A stretch of 30,288 nt of DNA. Origin: Stenotrophomonas maltophilia (GTDB taxonomy: Bacteria; Pseudomonadota; Gammaproteobacteria; Xanthomonadales; Xanthomonadaceae). The stretch is taken from assembly GCA_002386405.1 (NCBI GenBank), contig DGIP01000340.1, positions 7,898-38,185 on the forward strand, written 5' to 3'. The position numbers and the translations under genes were made by a program. The notes under the pieces were generated by a model. That model did not search any database, was not told where the DNA came from, and saw nothing but the letters and a program-made list of their open reading frames with translations. Every line of letters starts with the position of its first letter. Within the stretch, counting starts at the first letter, position 1. Below, in pieces: positions 1 through 7,373 of this stretch.

Positions 1-1
1 T

Positions 2-70
2 GGCGGTTGGGCCCGCCGGGCCAAGGGGCTCAGGAAGAACCCTAATAAGCGTGCCGCCGAGGCGACGTGA
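2..70 (+). CDS. Possible C-terminal tail of an unidentified protein (5' end outside window)
   Basis: The frame starting at base 2 is open from the window edge to a TGA at 68-70. It encodes 22 residues ending in NPNKRAAEAT, rich in Lys and Arg. This could be the basic tail of a gene starting outside the window. Another frame (3-200) is also open, as is common in GC-rich DNA, but its composition is not protein-like. I do not recognise a family, so this is a weak call. Confidence 0.3.
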   Translation, partial: GGWARRAKGLRKNPNKRAAEAT

Positions 71-165
71 ACGCCCTGCCGTTGTCGCGCCCATCCGACC
101 TGGACGCGAGGGTGCCGAAGCCCCCCTTGACACGCCTTGCTCGTCCCCGCGAGAGCAGCAGCTGA

Positions 166-181
166 AAACGCCTGAGCGTTT
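166..181. terminator. Short hairpin, weak terminator candidate
   Basis: AAACGC and GCGTTT form a 6-bp stem around the loop CTGA, with A residues before and TTG after. It could end the gene entering from the left. The stem is short and lacks a real T-tract, so the call is weak. Apart from this hairpin and the palindrome at 265-276, I see nothing else in bases 71-364. Confidence 0.2.
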
Positions 182-264
182 GTCGCTCCCGGTCTGCTGA
201 AGCGGGGATTTCCGCGGTTCCTTGATCTCGTGCACACCTTCCAACACGCGTGAGCGACAGGCAA

Positions 265-276
265 GTGACGCGTCAC
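265..276. promoter_or_regulatory. Perfect 12-bp palindrome, candidate operator of the flavoprotein gene
   Basis: GTGACGCGTCAC is a perfect inverted repeat 89 bp upstream of the flavoprotein start. A TTGACC hexamer (295-300), which could be a -35 element, lies 18 bp downstream. The symmetry suits a dimeric repressor or activator, but no regulator gene is adjacent in the window. The half-site spacing does not fit CRP/Clp. Confidence 0.35.
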
Positions 277-364
277 ATTCCGCGCGACATCGCGTTGACC
301 TCCCGACAGTGTGAGCGCAATACCTCCACGAACGACGAACGCGCACCATCACAAGGAGTCACGC

Positions 365-1708
365 ATGCAAGCCATCCCCGACGTACGGCCCTTTGACGTA
401 GTTGTTATTGGCGCAGGACACTCCGGCCTGTCGCTCAGCGCCTTGCTGGTGGAGGCAGGCGTGCGCCACCAGGTTCTGGAAGCAGAAACCATCGGCTCCA
501 GCTGGACAAGGAGATGGGATTCGTTCCGCCTCAACACGCCCAACTTCCTGACCGCCCTGCTCGGCTACCAGTACGACGGCCCGGATCCAACGGGTTTCGC
601 CACCGCGCCCGATGTCATCGAGATGCTGGCCGGCTATGCGCGTCGACGGCAGCTGCCCGTGGCCGAGGGATGCACCGTGCATCGGGTGTTTGCAGTTGGC
701 GACGGCTACCGCGTCATCACCAGCCATGGCACGCTCGAGGCACGCTGCGTGGTCGTGGCAAGCGGGGAGTACCGTCGCCCGCGCTGGCCGCGGGCGTTCT
801 TCTCCCCTGCCGCCGAGCTGGAGGTTGTCCACTCCAGCGAGTACCGGCGACCCGAGCAGCTCGGCTCGGGCGCCGTACTTGTGATCGGCGGTGGCCAGTC
901 CGGCGCACAGATCGCCCAGGACCTTCGCACTGCCGGGCGCGAGGTGTACTGGTCCATGGCCGACCGTTTCTCGCACATCCGCCGCGTACGCGGCCGGGAT
1001 TCCATGCACTGGTGGGACATGCAGGGGCTGCTGCATCGGCACGTAAGCGAACGCCAGGACGTGATCGCGGGGGTGCCCGGCGCGCTGCAGAAGGCGCGAA
1101 CGGCGGAGTTCCCCTTGGTATCGGGTACCGGTGCGCTGGGCATGGGCAGCTCGATCAGCCTGCTGTCGATGCACCGCGAGGGCATCGTGCTGCTTGGCAG
1201 GCTGGAACATCTGGAAGGCCACATCGCGCACTTCCGCGATGCGCGCCCGCAGATCCGCGAGGCGGTGGCCGGCACCCGCGCCGAGTACAGGCACCTCAAC
1301 GACATGGCCGATGCGCACTACGCATCCGCCGCAGAGACACCGACCGATGACGCGCGCTACCTGCCCGAAGAGGTCTACCTGGACTGGGAGCCGGACGCCT
1401 CCCCGCGTTGCATCCGGCTCGACGCCGCCGGAATCGGCACGATCGTGGCGGCCACCGGTTTCGACGCGCAGTGGCCATGGCTCGAAGTGCCGGGCGTACT
1501 CGACCCGAACGGCTACCCGCTGGGCGATTACGGCGTCTCCCCGCAGCCGGGCCTGTTCTTCATCGGCATGTACAACCTGCAGCGACCAAGCTCGAACTTC
1601 CTGTGCAATGGTGGGCGGGATGCGGAAGCGCTCTTGCCGAGCATCCTCGCGCAGCTACGGCATGCTTCGGCGATGGTCAATTCGTGCATAGAACGGATGG
1701 AACCGTGA
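365..1708 (+). CDS. FAD/NAD(P)-dependent flavoprotein monooxygenase-like protein (CzcO/FMO type)
   Basis: This 447-residue two-dinucleotide-binding flavoprotein resembles COG2072 (CzcO/FMO-like). The first Rossmann motif, GAGHSG at about residues 16-21, should bind FAD and is followed by an acidic residue in VLEAE. The second, GGGQSG at about 175-180, should bind NAD(P)H. VHSSEYRRP just before it resembles the FMO signature region, and ATGFDAQWPW near the C-terminus is the usual late ATG motif. The substrate is unknown; the family oxygenates or oxidises small molecules. I chose the ATG at 365 because AAGGAG (353-358) precedes it at good spacing. A GTG at 311 is in frame but would add 18 atypical residues. 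The stop overlaps the GTG of the next gene by 4 bp, implying translational coupling. Confidence 0.85.
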   Translation: MQAIPDVRPFDVVVIGAGHSGLSLSALLVEAGVRHQVLEAETIGSSWTRRWDSFRLNTPNFLTALLGYQYDGPDPTGFATAPDVIEMLAGYARRRQLPVAEGCTVHRVFAVGDGYRVITSHGTLEARCVVVASGEYRRPRWPRAFFSPAAELEVVHSSEYRRPEQLGSGAVLVIGGGQSGAQIAQDLRTAGREVYWSMADRFSHIRRVRGRDSMHWWDMQGLLHRHVSERQDVIAGVPGALQKARTAEFPLVSGTGALGMGSSISLLSMHREGIVLLGRLEHLEGHIAHFRDARPQIREAVAGTRAEYRHLNDMADAHYASAAETPTDDARYLPEEVYLDWEPDASPRCIRLDAAGIGTIVAATGFDAQWPWLEVPGVLDPNGYPLGDYGVSPQPGLFFIGMYNLQRPSSNFLCNGGRDAEALLPSILAQLRHASAMVNSCIERMEP

Positions 1709-2205
1709 GGTTCTCTAGGCTATGGATGGCGGCTGCCCTCCTGCTTTGTGTCTATTCTGCCGAAGCAAAAGTCGCAGCGTCCATCAAGCAACGCTGCGCT
1801 CCACCCAGCGACAGCGTTGTGGTGACGGTGCGGTACGTCAACACAGGCCCACAGACAGCCACGATCCGCGCAGCAGACATTCCCAGCGCGATGCCTGACG
1901 GAAAACTGTGGAGCGACTATTTTCAGGTGGCCTCGACCTCTGGCAACGCGGCGAGGTACACGGGAACAGTGGTCAACCTGGTGCCGGAGGTGCGGAATGA
2001 GGTCGTGGCACTGAAGCCCGGCGAGGAGATTGCTATCGACATCAACATCTCCGCCAACTACGCGCTGGACCAGGATGCCACGTACTACATCCAACTTCGC
2101 GGATTTCGACAGTCGTCTGGACCGGGCTCCCCGACCTTCACCGGCTCTCCGTCGACCAGGATCGTCCCGCCTCACGTTTGGGCAAGGCAGCACTGCTCCC
2201 CATGA
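1705..2205 (+). CDS. Small secreted protein of unknown function, coupled to the flavoprotein
   Basis: This 166-residue protein starts at a GTG that overlaps the flavoprotein stop (GTGA). The N-terminus is a clear Sec signal peptide (basic start, hydrophobic AAALLLCVYS, then AEA cleavage). The mature part looks like one beta-sandwich. It has a segment YTGTVV, then a PGE turn followed by IDINISANYAL and YYIQLRGF. This order loosely resembles the N-terminal domain of M35 (deuterolysin-type) metallopeptidases. The peptidase domain and its HExxH motif are absent, so it is not a peptidase. Two cysteines (about 31 and 164) could form a disulfide joining the ends. Parts of the gene are lower in GC than its neighbours. 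Function is unknown. An upstream in-frame extension lies inside the flavoprotein gene and is a shadow. Confidence 0.75.
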   Translation: MRFSRLWMAAALLLCVYSAEAKVAASIKQRCAPPSDSVVVTVRYVNTGPQTATIRAADIPSAMPDGKLWSDYFQVASTSGNAARYTGTVVNLVPEVRNEVVALKPGEEIAIDINISANYALDQDATYYIQLRGFRQSSGPGSPTFTGSPSTRIVPPHVWARQHCSP

Positions 2206-2240
2206 AAAAGGGCCGCCGATTTTCACTGGCGGCCCCTCTT
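2205..2240 (-). terminator. Rho-independent terminator of potF
   Basis: GGGCCGCC (2210-2217) pairs with GGCGGCCC (2228-2235). Read on the minus strand, the hairpin is followed by five T residues (2209-2205), a canonical terminator for the potF transcript. On the plus strand it is followed by CTCTTT and may also stop the secreted-protein transcript. The two genes converge here and the T-tract ends at the plus-strand stop codon. Confidence 0.8.
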
Positions 2241-2262
2241 TCCATCGTTCAAACCCGTCGCC

Positions 2263-3366
2263 TCAGCGACCCGTCTTCACCTCGGTCCACAACCGGGTGT
2301 AGAGCTTGTCCACTTCCGGCGGGTTGATCGAGTAGGTGAACATCTTCGCGGCCACGTCGGCCGGCGGGTAGATGGTCGCGTCGTTGCGGATCGATTCGTC
2401 CACCAGCGGCGTGGCCGCGCTCACCGGGTTGGCGTAGTGGATGAAGTTGGTGTTGGCCGCGGCGACCTTCGGGTCCAGCAGGTAATTGATGAAGGCGTAG
2501 GCCGCTTCCGGGTGCTTGGCATCCTTGGGAATGGCCAGCATGTCGAACCACTGCGGGGCGCCTTCCTTCGGGATCGAATAGGCCACGGTCACGCCGTTGG
2601 CCGCTTCGGCCGCGCGGTCGCGGGCCTGGATGATGTCGCCCGACCAGCCCACCACCAGGCAGGTGCCGCCGTTGGCCAGCGAACCCACGTACTGCGAGGA
2701 GTGGAAGTTCTGCACGTACGGGCGGATGGTCTTGAGCAGGTCGGCCGCCTTCTGGATCACCGCCGGGTCATGGCTGTGCGGGTCTTCGCCCAGGTAATGC
2801 AGGGCGATGGGAATCATGTCGGCCGGGGTATCCAGGATCGTGATCCCGCAATCCTTCATCTTGGCGATGTTTTCCGGCTTGAAGATCAGGTCCCAGCTGT
2901 TGGCGATCTCGGTGCTGCCGCCGAAACGCTCCTTGAGCATCTCCACGTTGTAGCCGATGCCGGTGGTGCCGATCATGTACGGCACGCCGTACTTGTTGTC
3001 CGGATCCTGCTGCGCGATGCGCTTCATCATCTCGGGGTCGAGATTGGCCAGGTTCGGGATCTTGCTCTTGTCCAGCGGCAGGAACACGCCGGCCTGGATC
3101 TGGCGGCCGAAGAAGTTCAGGGTCGGCACCACCACGTCGTAGCCACTGCCACCCGCCAGCAGCTTGGTCTCGACCATCTCGTCGCTGTCGAACACGTCGT
3201 AGGTCACCTTGGTGCCGGTGGCCTTTTCGAAGTTCGGGATGGTGTCTTCGGCGATGTAGTCGCTGTAGTTGTAGACATTCAGCACCTTGCTGTCTTCCTG
3301 CTTGGCGCCGCCACAGGCGCTGAGCAGGGAAACGGCGATGCCGAGGGTGAGGATTCGCAGCTTCAT
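2263..3366 (-). CDS. potF: Putrescine/polyamine ABC transporter substrate-binding lipoprotein
   Basis: This 367-residue periplasmic binding protein belongs to the PotD/PotF/SpuD family. Residues 1-18 form a lipoprotein signal peptide with the lipobox LLSAC, so the mature protein should be tethered by Cys18. The body has the family's landmarks: VLNVYNYSDYIAEDTIPNFE at the start of the mature domain, then DSDEMVETKLLAGGSGYDVVVPT, and GTTGIGYN. GGAG (in CGCGGAGAG) precedes the ATG. It lies downstream of puuA on the same strand, so import and gamma-glutamylation of putrescine are probably co-expressed. No potG, potH or potI permease/ATPase gene is next to it, so its membrane partner must lie elsewhere. 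Whether it prefers putrescine or spermidine cannot be decided from sequence alone. Confidence 0.88.
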   Translation of the reverse strand: MKLRILTLGIAVSLLSACGGAKQEDSKVLNVYNYSDYIAEDTIPNFEKATGTKVTYDVFDSDEMVETKLLAGGSGYDVVVPTLNFFGRQIQAGVFLPLDKSKIPNLANLDPEMMKRIAQQDPDNKYGVPYMIGTTGIGYNVEMLKERFGGSTEIANSWDLIFKPENIAKMKDCGITILDTPADMIPIALHYLGEDPHSHDPAVIQKAADLLKTIRPYVQNFHSSQYVGSLANGGTCLVVGWSGDIIQARDRAAEAANGVTVAYSIPKEGAPQWFDMLAIPKDAKHPEAAYAFINYLLDPKVAAANTNFIHYANPVSAATPLVDESIRNDATIYPPADVAAKMFTYSINPPEVDKLYTRLWTEVKTGR

Positions 3367-3452
3367 TGGACTCTCCGCGGGTCAGGTGCGAGGTGGGGGA
3401 ACCGGCCGGACCGGTAGAACGGTGCCAGCCTAACGGGCAACTGGTTATTTTC

Positions 3453-3472
3453 CCAGCACGGGCCCGGGCTGG
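3453..3472. other. Near-palindromic GC-rich hairpin between puuA and potF
   Basis: CCAGC and GCTGG flank a GGGCCC core, forming a 20-nt inverted repeat with one mismatched pair. It lies in the 133-bp gap downstream of puuA and upstream of potF. There is no T-tract, so it is more likely an mRNA-processing or attenuation hairpin, or chance, than a terminator. Confidence 0.3.
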
Positions 3473-3499
3473 CCATGCGGGATCGGGCGGCTGGGCCTG

Positions 3500-4951
3500 T
3501 CACACATTCAGCAGCAGGAATTCACGTTCCCAGGAGCTGATCACCCGGAAGAAGGTCTCGTATTCCTTGCGCTTGACCGACACGTAGGCCCGGCAGAAGC
3601 GCTCGCCCAGCATTTCGCGCAGCTCCGGGCAGCGCTCCAGGCCGTCCAGCGCCTCGCCCAGCGAGCGCGGCAAGTCGTAACCCAGCTCCTTGGCGCTGCC
3701 GCTGATCGGCGCGGTCGGCGAGCCCTGCTCGCGGATGCCCAGCAGACCGGCGGCCAGGGTGGCGGCCATGGCCAGGTAGGGGTTGGCGTCCGAGCCGGCG
3801 AACCGGCTCTCCACCCGCATGTTCTCCGGGGTGTCCAGCGGCACCCGCAGCCCGCAGGTGCGGTTGTCGAAGCCCCAGTGCACGTTGCTGGGGGACACTT
3901 CGCCGAACACCAGCCGGCGGTAGGAATTCACGTTCGGGGCAAAGAAGGCCATCGCCGCCGGCACGTACTTCTGCAGGCCGGCCAGGTAGTGGCCGAACAG
4001 CGGGCTGAACTCCTCGCCGCCGCTGTCGCCGCTGAACACGTTGTGGCCGTCGCTGATCCGCACCAGGCTCTGATGGATGTGCATGGCGCTGCCCGGCTCG
4101 GTTTCCATCGGCTTGGCCAGGAAAGTGGCGTACACCCCGTGGCGCATGGCCGATTCGCGCATGGTGCGCTTGAACAGGAACACCTGGTCGGCCAGGTCCA
4201 TGGCGTTGGCGTGGGTGAAGTTGACCTCCAGCTGCGCCGCGCCGGATTCGTGGATCAGCGTGTCCACGTCCAGCTTCATCGCATCGCAGTAGTCGTACAT
4301 CAGGTCGAGGATCGGATCGAATTCGTTGACCGCATCGATCGAGTACGACTGCCGTGCCGTTTCCGGGCGGCCCGAGCGGCCGGCGGGCGGCAGCAGCGGG
4401 AAATCCGGGTCGGTGTTCTTCTGCACCAGGAAGAATTCCAGCTCCGGCGCCACCACCGGGCGCAGGCCCAGTTCGGCATAGGCATCGAGGACCCGGCGCA
4501 GCACGTTGCGCGGCGCCAGCTCATGCGGCTCGCCGTGCTTGGTGTAGCAATCGTGGATGACCTGGGCGGTGGGATCGGTGGCCCACGGCACCATGCGCAC
4601 GGTGTCCGGGTCCGGTCGCAGGATCATGTCCGAGTCCGAGGGCGAGGTCAGCTCGTAGTAATCGTCCGGGAACTCGCCGGTGACGGTGGTGGCGAAGATG
4701 CCTTCGGGTAGGCGGGTGCCGTAGTCGTGCGAGAACTTGTCGGCCGGGATGATCTTGCCGCGCGCATTGCCGGTGATGTCCGGCACCAGGCACTCCACCT
4801 CGGTGATGTGGCGATCCTTGAGCCAGCGCAGCAGCACGCTCTCCTCGGCGGCCGGCTTGGCGGCGGCCTTGCGCGCGGGCGCCTTCCGCGAGGGAGCGGC
4901 GGCCTTGCGCGATGGAGACGGGGCTTTGCGCGAACGCGTTCGGGTGGTCAT
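3500..4951 (-). CDS. puuA: Gamma-glutamylputrescine synthetase (glutamine synthetase family)
   Basis: This 483-residue enzyme of the glutamine synthetase superfamily joins glutamate to putrescine with ATP, the first step of the Puu putrescine catabolic pathway. The PuuA-like order is clear: VECLVPDITGNARGKIIP at the beta-grasp domain, PELEFFLV carrying metal-binding glutamate, GSAMHIHQSL and APNVNSYRRL in the nucleotide/substrate site, then RVESRFAGSDANPYLAMAA. The ATG at 4951 leaves about 37 residues before the conserved fold. They are almost entirely Lys, Arg, Ala, Ser and Pro in repeats such as SRKAPSPSRKAAAPSRKAP, a tail I do not know from E. coli PuuA. An in-frame extension to 5206 crosses the shared promoter region and is rejected. 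The gene is divergent from puuB and upstream of potF. A general amine ligase specificity is possible, but the puuB neighbour supports putrescine. Confidence 0.88.
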   Translation of the reverse strand: MTTRTRSRKAPSPSRKAAAPSRKAPARKAAAKPAAEESVLLRWLKDRHITEVECLVPDITGNARGKIIPADKFSHDYGTRLPEGIFATTVTGEFPDDYYELTSPSDSDMILRPDPDTVRMVPWATDPTAQVIHDCYTKHGEPHELAPRNVLRRVLDAYAELGLRPVVAPELEFFLVQKNTDPDFPLLPPAGRSGRPETARQSYSIDAVNEFDPILDLMYDYCDAMKLDVDTLIHESGAAQLEVNFTHANAMDLADQVFLFKRTMRESAMRHGVYATFLAKPMETEPGSAMHIHQSLVRISDGHNVFSGDSGGEEFSPLFGHYLAGLQKYVPAAMAFFAPNVNSYRRLVFGEVSPSNVHWGFDNRTCGLRVPLDTPENMRVESRFAGSDANPYLAMAATLAAGLLGIREQGSPTAPISGSAKELGYDLPRSLGEALDGLERCPELREMLGERFCRAYVSVKRKEYETFFRVISSWEREFLLLNV

Positions 4952-5005
4952 GACCGGTCTGCTGTGCTGGAGTAACGACGACAAGCTTCGCCGAAGGGCT
5001 GGAAC

Positions 5006-5028
5006 GTACTGTGATAGTGCCACTGTAC
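5006..5028. promoter_or_regulatory. Palindromic candidate operator in the puuA/puuB divergent promoter
   Basis: The inverted repeat GTAC-n-GTG-n7-CAC-n-GTAC lies inside the 145-bp gap between the divergent puuA and puuB starts. Its centre is about 66 bp from the puuA start and 80 bp from the puuB start, so one regulator could control both. It does not match the E. coli PuuR site as I remember it. Confidence 0.45.
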
Positions 5029-5081
5029 CCTCGCCGGCAGCCGCCGTCACAGCGGGCGCACCTGCCCTCGACACAGGTTGC

Positions 5082-5090
5082 TGGCATGCT
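5082..5090 (+). promoter_or_regulatory. Extended -10 of puuB, probably leaderless
   Basis: TGGCATGCT reads as an extended -10 (TG-n-CATGCT). Exactly 6 nt separate it from the ATG at 5097, so transcription should begin at or next to the start codon. There is no Shine-Dalgarno sequence, which supports this start. Confidence 0.4.
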
Positions 5091-5096
5091 GTGCGC

Positions 5097-6398
5097 ATGA
5101 GCGAGCCCCCGATGAGCCTGGCCGGACAGGCGCATGCACCCAGCTGGTATGCCGACAGCGTGCCCGACACACCACTGCGCGCGCCGCTGCGGGGCGACCA
5201 TGCCACCGACGTGTGCGTGCTGGGCGCCGGCTACACCGGCCTGTCGGCTGCGCTCTCGCTGGCCGAGCGCGGCTACCGGGTGACCGTGCTCGAAGCGCAC
5301 CGGGTCGGCTGGGGCGCCTCGGGCCGCAATGGCGGCCAGGCCATTGTCGGGTATGGCTGCGAGGTGGATACGCTGGAACGGCTGGTCGGCAACGCCGATG
5401 CGCGCCGGCTGTTCGACTTCTCGCGTGAGGGCATGGCCCTGCTCCGCCACCGCCTGGGGCACTACGCGATCGACTGCGACTGGCGCGATGGCCACGCCAG
5501 CGTGCCGATCAATGCACGCCAGGAGCGTGCGCTGCGTGCGGGCATGGATACCCTGGTGGAGCGCTACGACTACCCACTGCAGTGGTGGGACCGGCAACAG
5601 CTGCAAAGCCAGCTCGACAGCCCGCGCTATCGCAGCGCGATGTTCGATGCGGCCAGCGGCCATCTGCATCCGCTGGCCTATGCGCAGGGGCTGGCTCGCG
5701 CGGCTGAGGGGCTTGGCGTAGTGATCCATGAAGCCAGCCCTGTCGTTGAACTGGTGCGCGGGAACCGCCCGCAGCTGCGGACAGCCCACGGCAACGTCAC
5801 CGCAAACCAGGTGGTCATCGCCGGCAATGCCTGGCTGCAGGGCATCGCGCCGGAGCTGGAGAGCCGGATCATGCCGGTAGGTACCTACATCGGCGCCAGC
5901 GCGCCCTTGGGCGAGGAACGGGCGCGGGCGCTGATCCGCAATGACATGGCCGTGGCCGACGTCAGCTGGGCACTGGACTACTTCAAGCTCAGTACCGACC
6001 ACCGCCTGCTGTTCGGCGGCCGCGCCAGCTATTCGGCGCTGCCGCCGCCGAACCTGCGCGGGGTAATGACCAAACGCATGCACCAGGTGTTCCCGCAGCT
6101 GGCGGACGTGGGCATGGAGCAGGTCTGGGGCGGCTACGTGGACATCACCCGCAACCGCGCCCCACACTGGGGCCGGCTCACGCCCAACGTGTACTTCGCG
6201 CAGGGTTTCTCCGGCCATGGCGTCGCGGCGACGGGATTGGCAGGCAAGGTCATTGCCGATGCCATTGCCGGCCAGAACGAACGGCTGGATGTGTACGAGC
6301 GCATCCCGCATGGGCGCTTCCCGGGGGGGAAACTGCTGCGCACGCCACTGCTGGTGGCCGCGATGTCCTGGTACAAGCTGCGGGATGTGTTGAGGTGA
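5097..6398 (+). CDS. puuB: Gamma-glutamylputrescine oxidase (FAD-dependent, DAO family)
   Basis: This 433-residue flavoenzyme should oxidise gamma-glutamylputrescine to gamma-glutamyl-gamma-aminobutyraldehyde, step two of the Puu pathway. The N-terminal FAD motif reads VLGAGYTGLSAALSLAERGY. It is followed by GWGASGRNGGQ, then SGHLHPLAYAQGLARAA, ALDYFKLSTDHRLLFGG, and near the C-terminus YFAQGFSGHGVAATGLAGK and FPGGKLLRTPLL. All are PuuB landmarks, and E. coli PuuB is nearly the same length (426). The ATG at 5097 has no ribosome-binding site but sits 6 nt after a -10-like element. A second ATG at 5112 is possible. The long upstream extension overlaps puuA and is rejected. The later Puu enzymes PuuC and PuuD are not in this window. 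Confidence 0.9.
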   Translation: MSEPPMSLAGQAHAPSWYADSVPDTPLRAPLRGDHATDVCVLGAGYTGLSAALSLAERGYRVTVLEAHRVGWGASGRNGGQAIVGYGCEVDTLERLVGNADARRLFDFSREGMALLRHRLGHYAIDCDWRDGHASVPINARQERALRAGMDTLVERYDYPLQWWDRQQLQSQLDSPRYRSAMFDAASGHLHPLAYAQGLARAAEGLGVVIHEASPVVELVRGNRPQLRTAHGNVTANQVVIAGNAWLQGIAPELESRIMPVGTYIGASAPLGEERARALIRNDMAVADVSWALDYFKLSTDHRLLFGGRASYSALPPPNLRGVMTKRMHQVFPQLADVGMEQVWGGYVDITRNRAPHWGRLTPNVYFAQGFSGHGVAATGLAGKVIADAIAGQNERLDVYERIPHGRFPGGKLLRTPLLVAAMSWYKLRDVLR

Positions 6399-6400
6399 AG

Positions 6401-6420
6401 GCTGCGCAGTGATGCGCAGC
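6401..6420. other. Hairpin immediately after puuB
   Basis: GCTGCGCA and TGCGCAGC form a perfect 8-bp stem with a GTGA loop, two bases after the puuB stop. No T-tract follows, so it may protect the mRNA 3' end or act with Rho rather than as an intrinsic terminator. Confidence 0.4.
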
Positions 6421-6503
6421 GCTCTACTCAAGGCCGCTTTGGTGCAGGCGGTGGATTCGGCGGAAGCTTGGGCCGATTGCTGCGAACCGGTTGATCCGCG
6501 CCG

Positions 6504-7166
6504 TCAGAACGCACGCGTCTCCATGGCGGCAGTGGTGGATTGGAACCGTTGCGTAAAACAGCCATTTCGAACTCCTTCACCCATTATCACTTCGACCCAC
6601 CTGACATCGGTCGCTTGAATGATTATGCCCTCCAGATCAATCAGATCCACCGGATTTCCATCATCGTCGATCCACGCAGGATCGAGGATGTAGAACTGGC
6701 CACGGCCTGGATTCAGAGGCCACTCCTTCGGCCAACCCGTGAGCCGCCTCCCGTCGACCAAGTGCAGTACGACATCGGAAAGGCTCGAACCCAACACGCC
6801 ATGCCACTCGCTTGAATGCGAACTGCGCGAAGTCAGCCCCTTCTTCCTCAGCCAGGAATGAACGGTATCTTTGTTGACCGCACCCGCCATCAACGCACCC
6901 AAAGCTGTCGCAATCAACACCGAGCAGGTGAGTTGGCTCGTCGATGTCCACTCTCCGACGGACCAGATCCGGCCGAGTGCTTCCAACACGGCCTCAATCA
7001 TCCGAGTGACGGCATGGACAACGAACGTAAAGACCAGCGCTTCAACTGTCCTTTCGAATTGACTGGGTTTGGGATGAGACGTGAATCCGTAGAAGATCGA
7101 TGCGGAAAGGAAGCCGGGCAGCAGGAACGTGAGCAGCGGGGTCACTTCCTTGTAGAGATTGTCCAT
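6504..7166 (-). CDS. DUF6338-like membrane-anchored protein, lower GC, probably acquired
   Basis: This 220-residue protein resembles DUF6338-type proteins, a recollection I cannot check here. The N-terminal MDNLYKEVTPLLTFLLPGFLSASIFYG gives a first membrane segment. Then comes the conserved-looking SHPKPSQFERTVEALVFTF, a second hydrophobic stretch, and a third (LTCSVLIATALGALMAGAV). The remaining half is soluble and ends with a small beta domain containing FYILDPAWIDDDGNPVDLIDLEGIIIQATDVRWVEV. Lines I counted within the gene are about 48-58% GC, well below the neighbours. It has no operon partner. I chose the ATG at 7166; an in-frame ATG at 7232 would add 22 residues with no better ribosome-binding site. 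Function is unknown. Confidence 0.7.
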   Translation of the reverse strand: MDNLYKEVTPLLTFLLPGFLSASIFYGFTSHPKPSQFERTVEALVFTFVVHAVTRMIEAVLEALGRIWSVGEWTSTSQLTCSVLIATALGALMAGAVNKDTVHSWLRKKGLTSRSSHSSEWHGVLGSSLSDVVLHLVDGRRLTGWPKEWPLNPGRGQFYILDPAWIDDDGNPVDLIDLEGIIIQATDVRWVEVIMGEGVRNGCFTQRFQSTTAAMETRAF

Positions 7167-7299
7167 GTGTTGCCGACCCGAGTTGCGCGTACAGAGGAAT
7201 CGTAAGGAACGTGAGCAGGCCGGGACGTGCATCAGATCTCATTCCAGCGTGGTAGCGATTGATTTTTCCTACGGTTTGGCTGCGTCGCGCGATAGGGGC

Positions 7300-7322
7300 T
7301 GCCACGCAGGGCGTGGCACTAC
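7300..7322 (-). repeat. SMAG-type hairpin
   Basis: On the minus strand the element begins GTAG, then TGCCACGC, loop CCT, and GCGTGGCA, an 8-bp perfect stem. This is the layout of Stenotrophomonas GTAG (SMAG/REP-like) elements. Confidence 0.7.
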
Positions 7323-7373
7323 GGTCCGGGAGTTGTGGGGGTATCGGAGGTCCCCGGGGGTCCGGGGGGCCGG

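Noticed and set aside
3..200. Open frame from the left edge to 200
   Set aside because: It is Arg/Pro-rich with no domain and overlaps a hairpin. The shorter frame ending at 70 is slightly more protein-like.
5006..5028. CRP/Clp site (TGTGA-N6-TCACA) in the puu gap
   Set aside because: The left half fits but the right half reads CACTG. The larger GTAC-bounded dyad explains the symmetry better.
4521..6431. Long minus-strand open frame (636 codons) opposite puuB
   Set aside because: It is antisense to a clear puuB gene, its composition (His/Arg/Ala-rich) is not protein-like, and GC-rich DNA leaves such frames open by chance.
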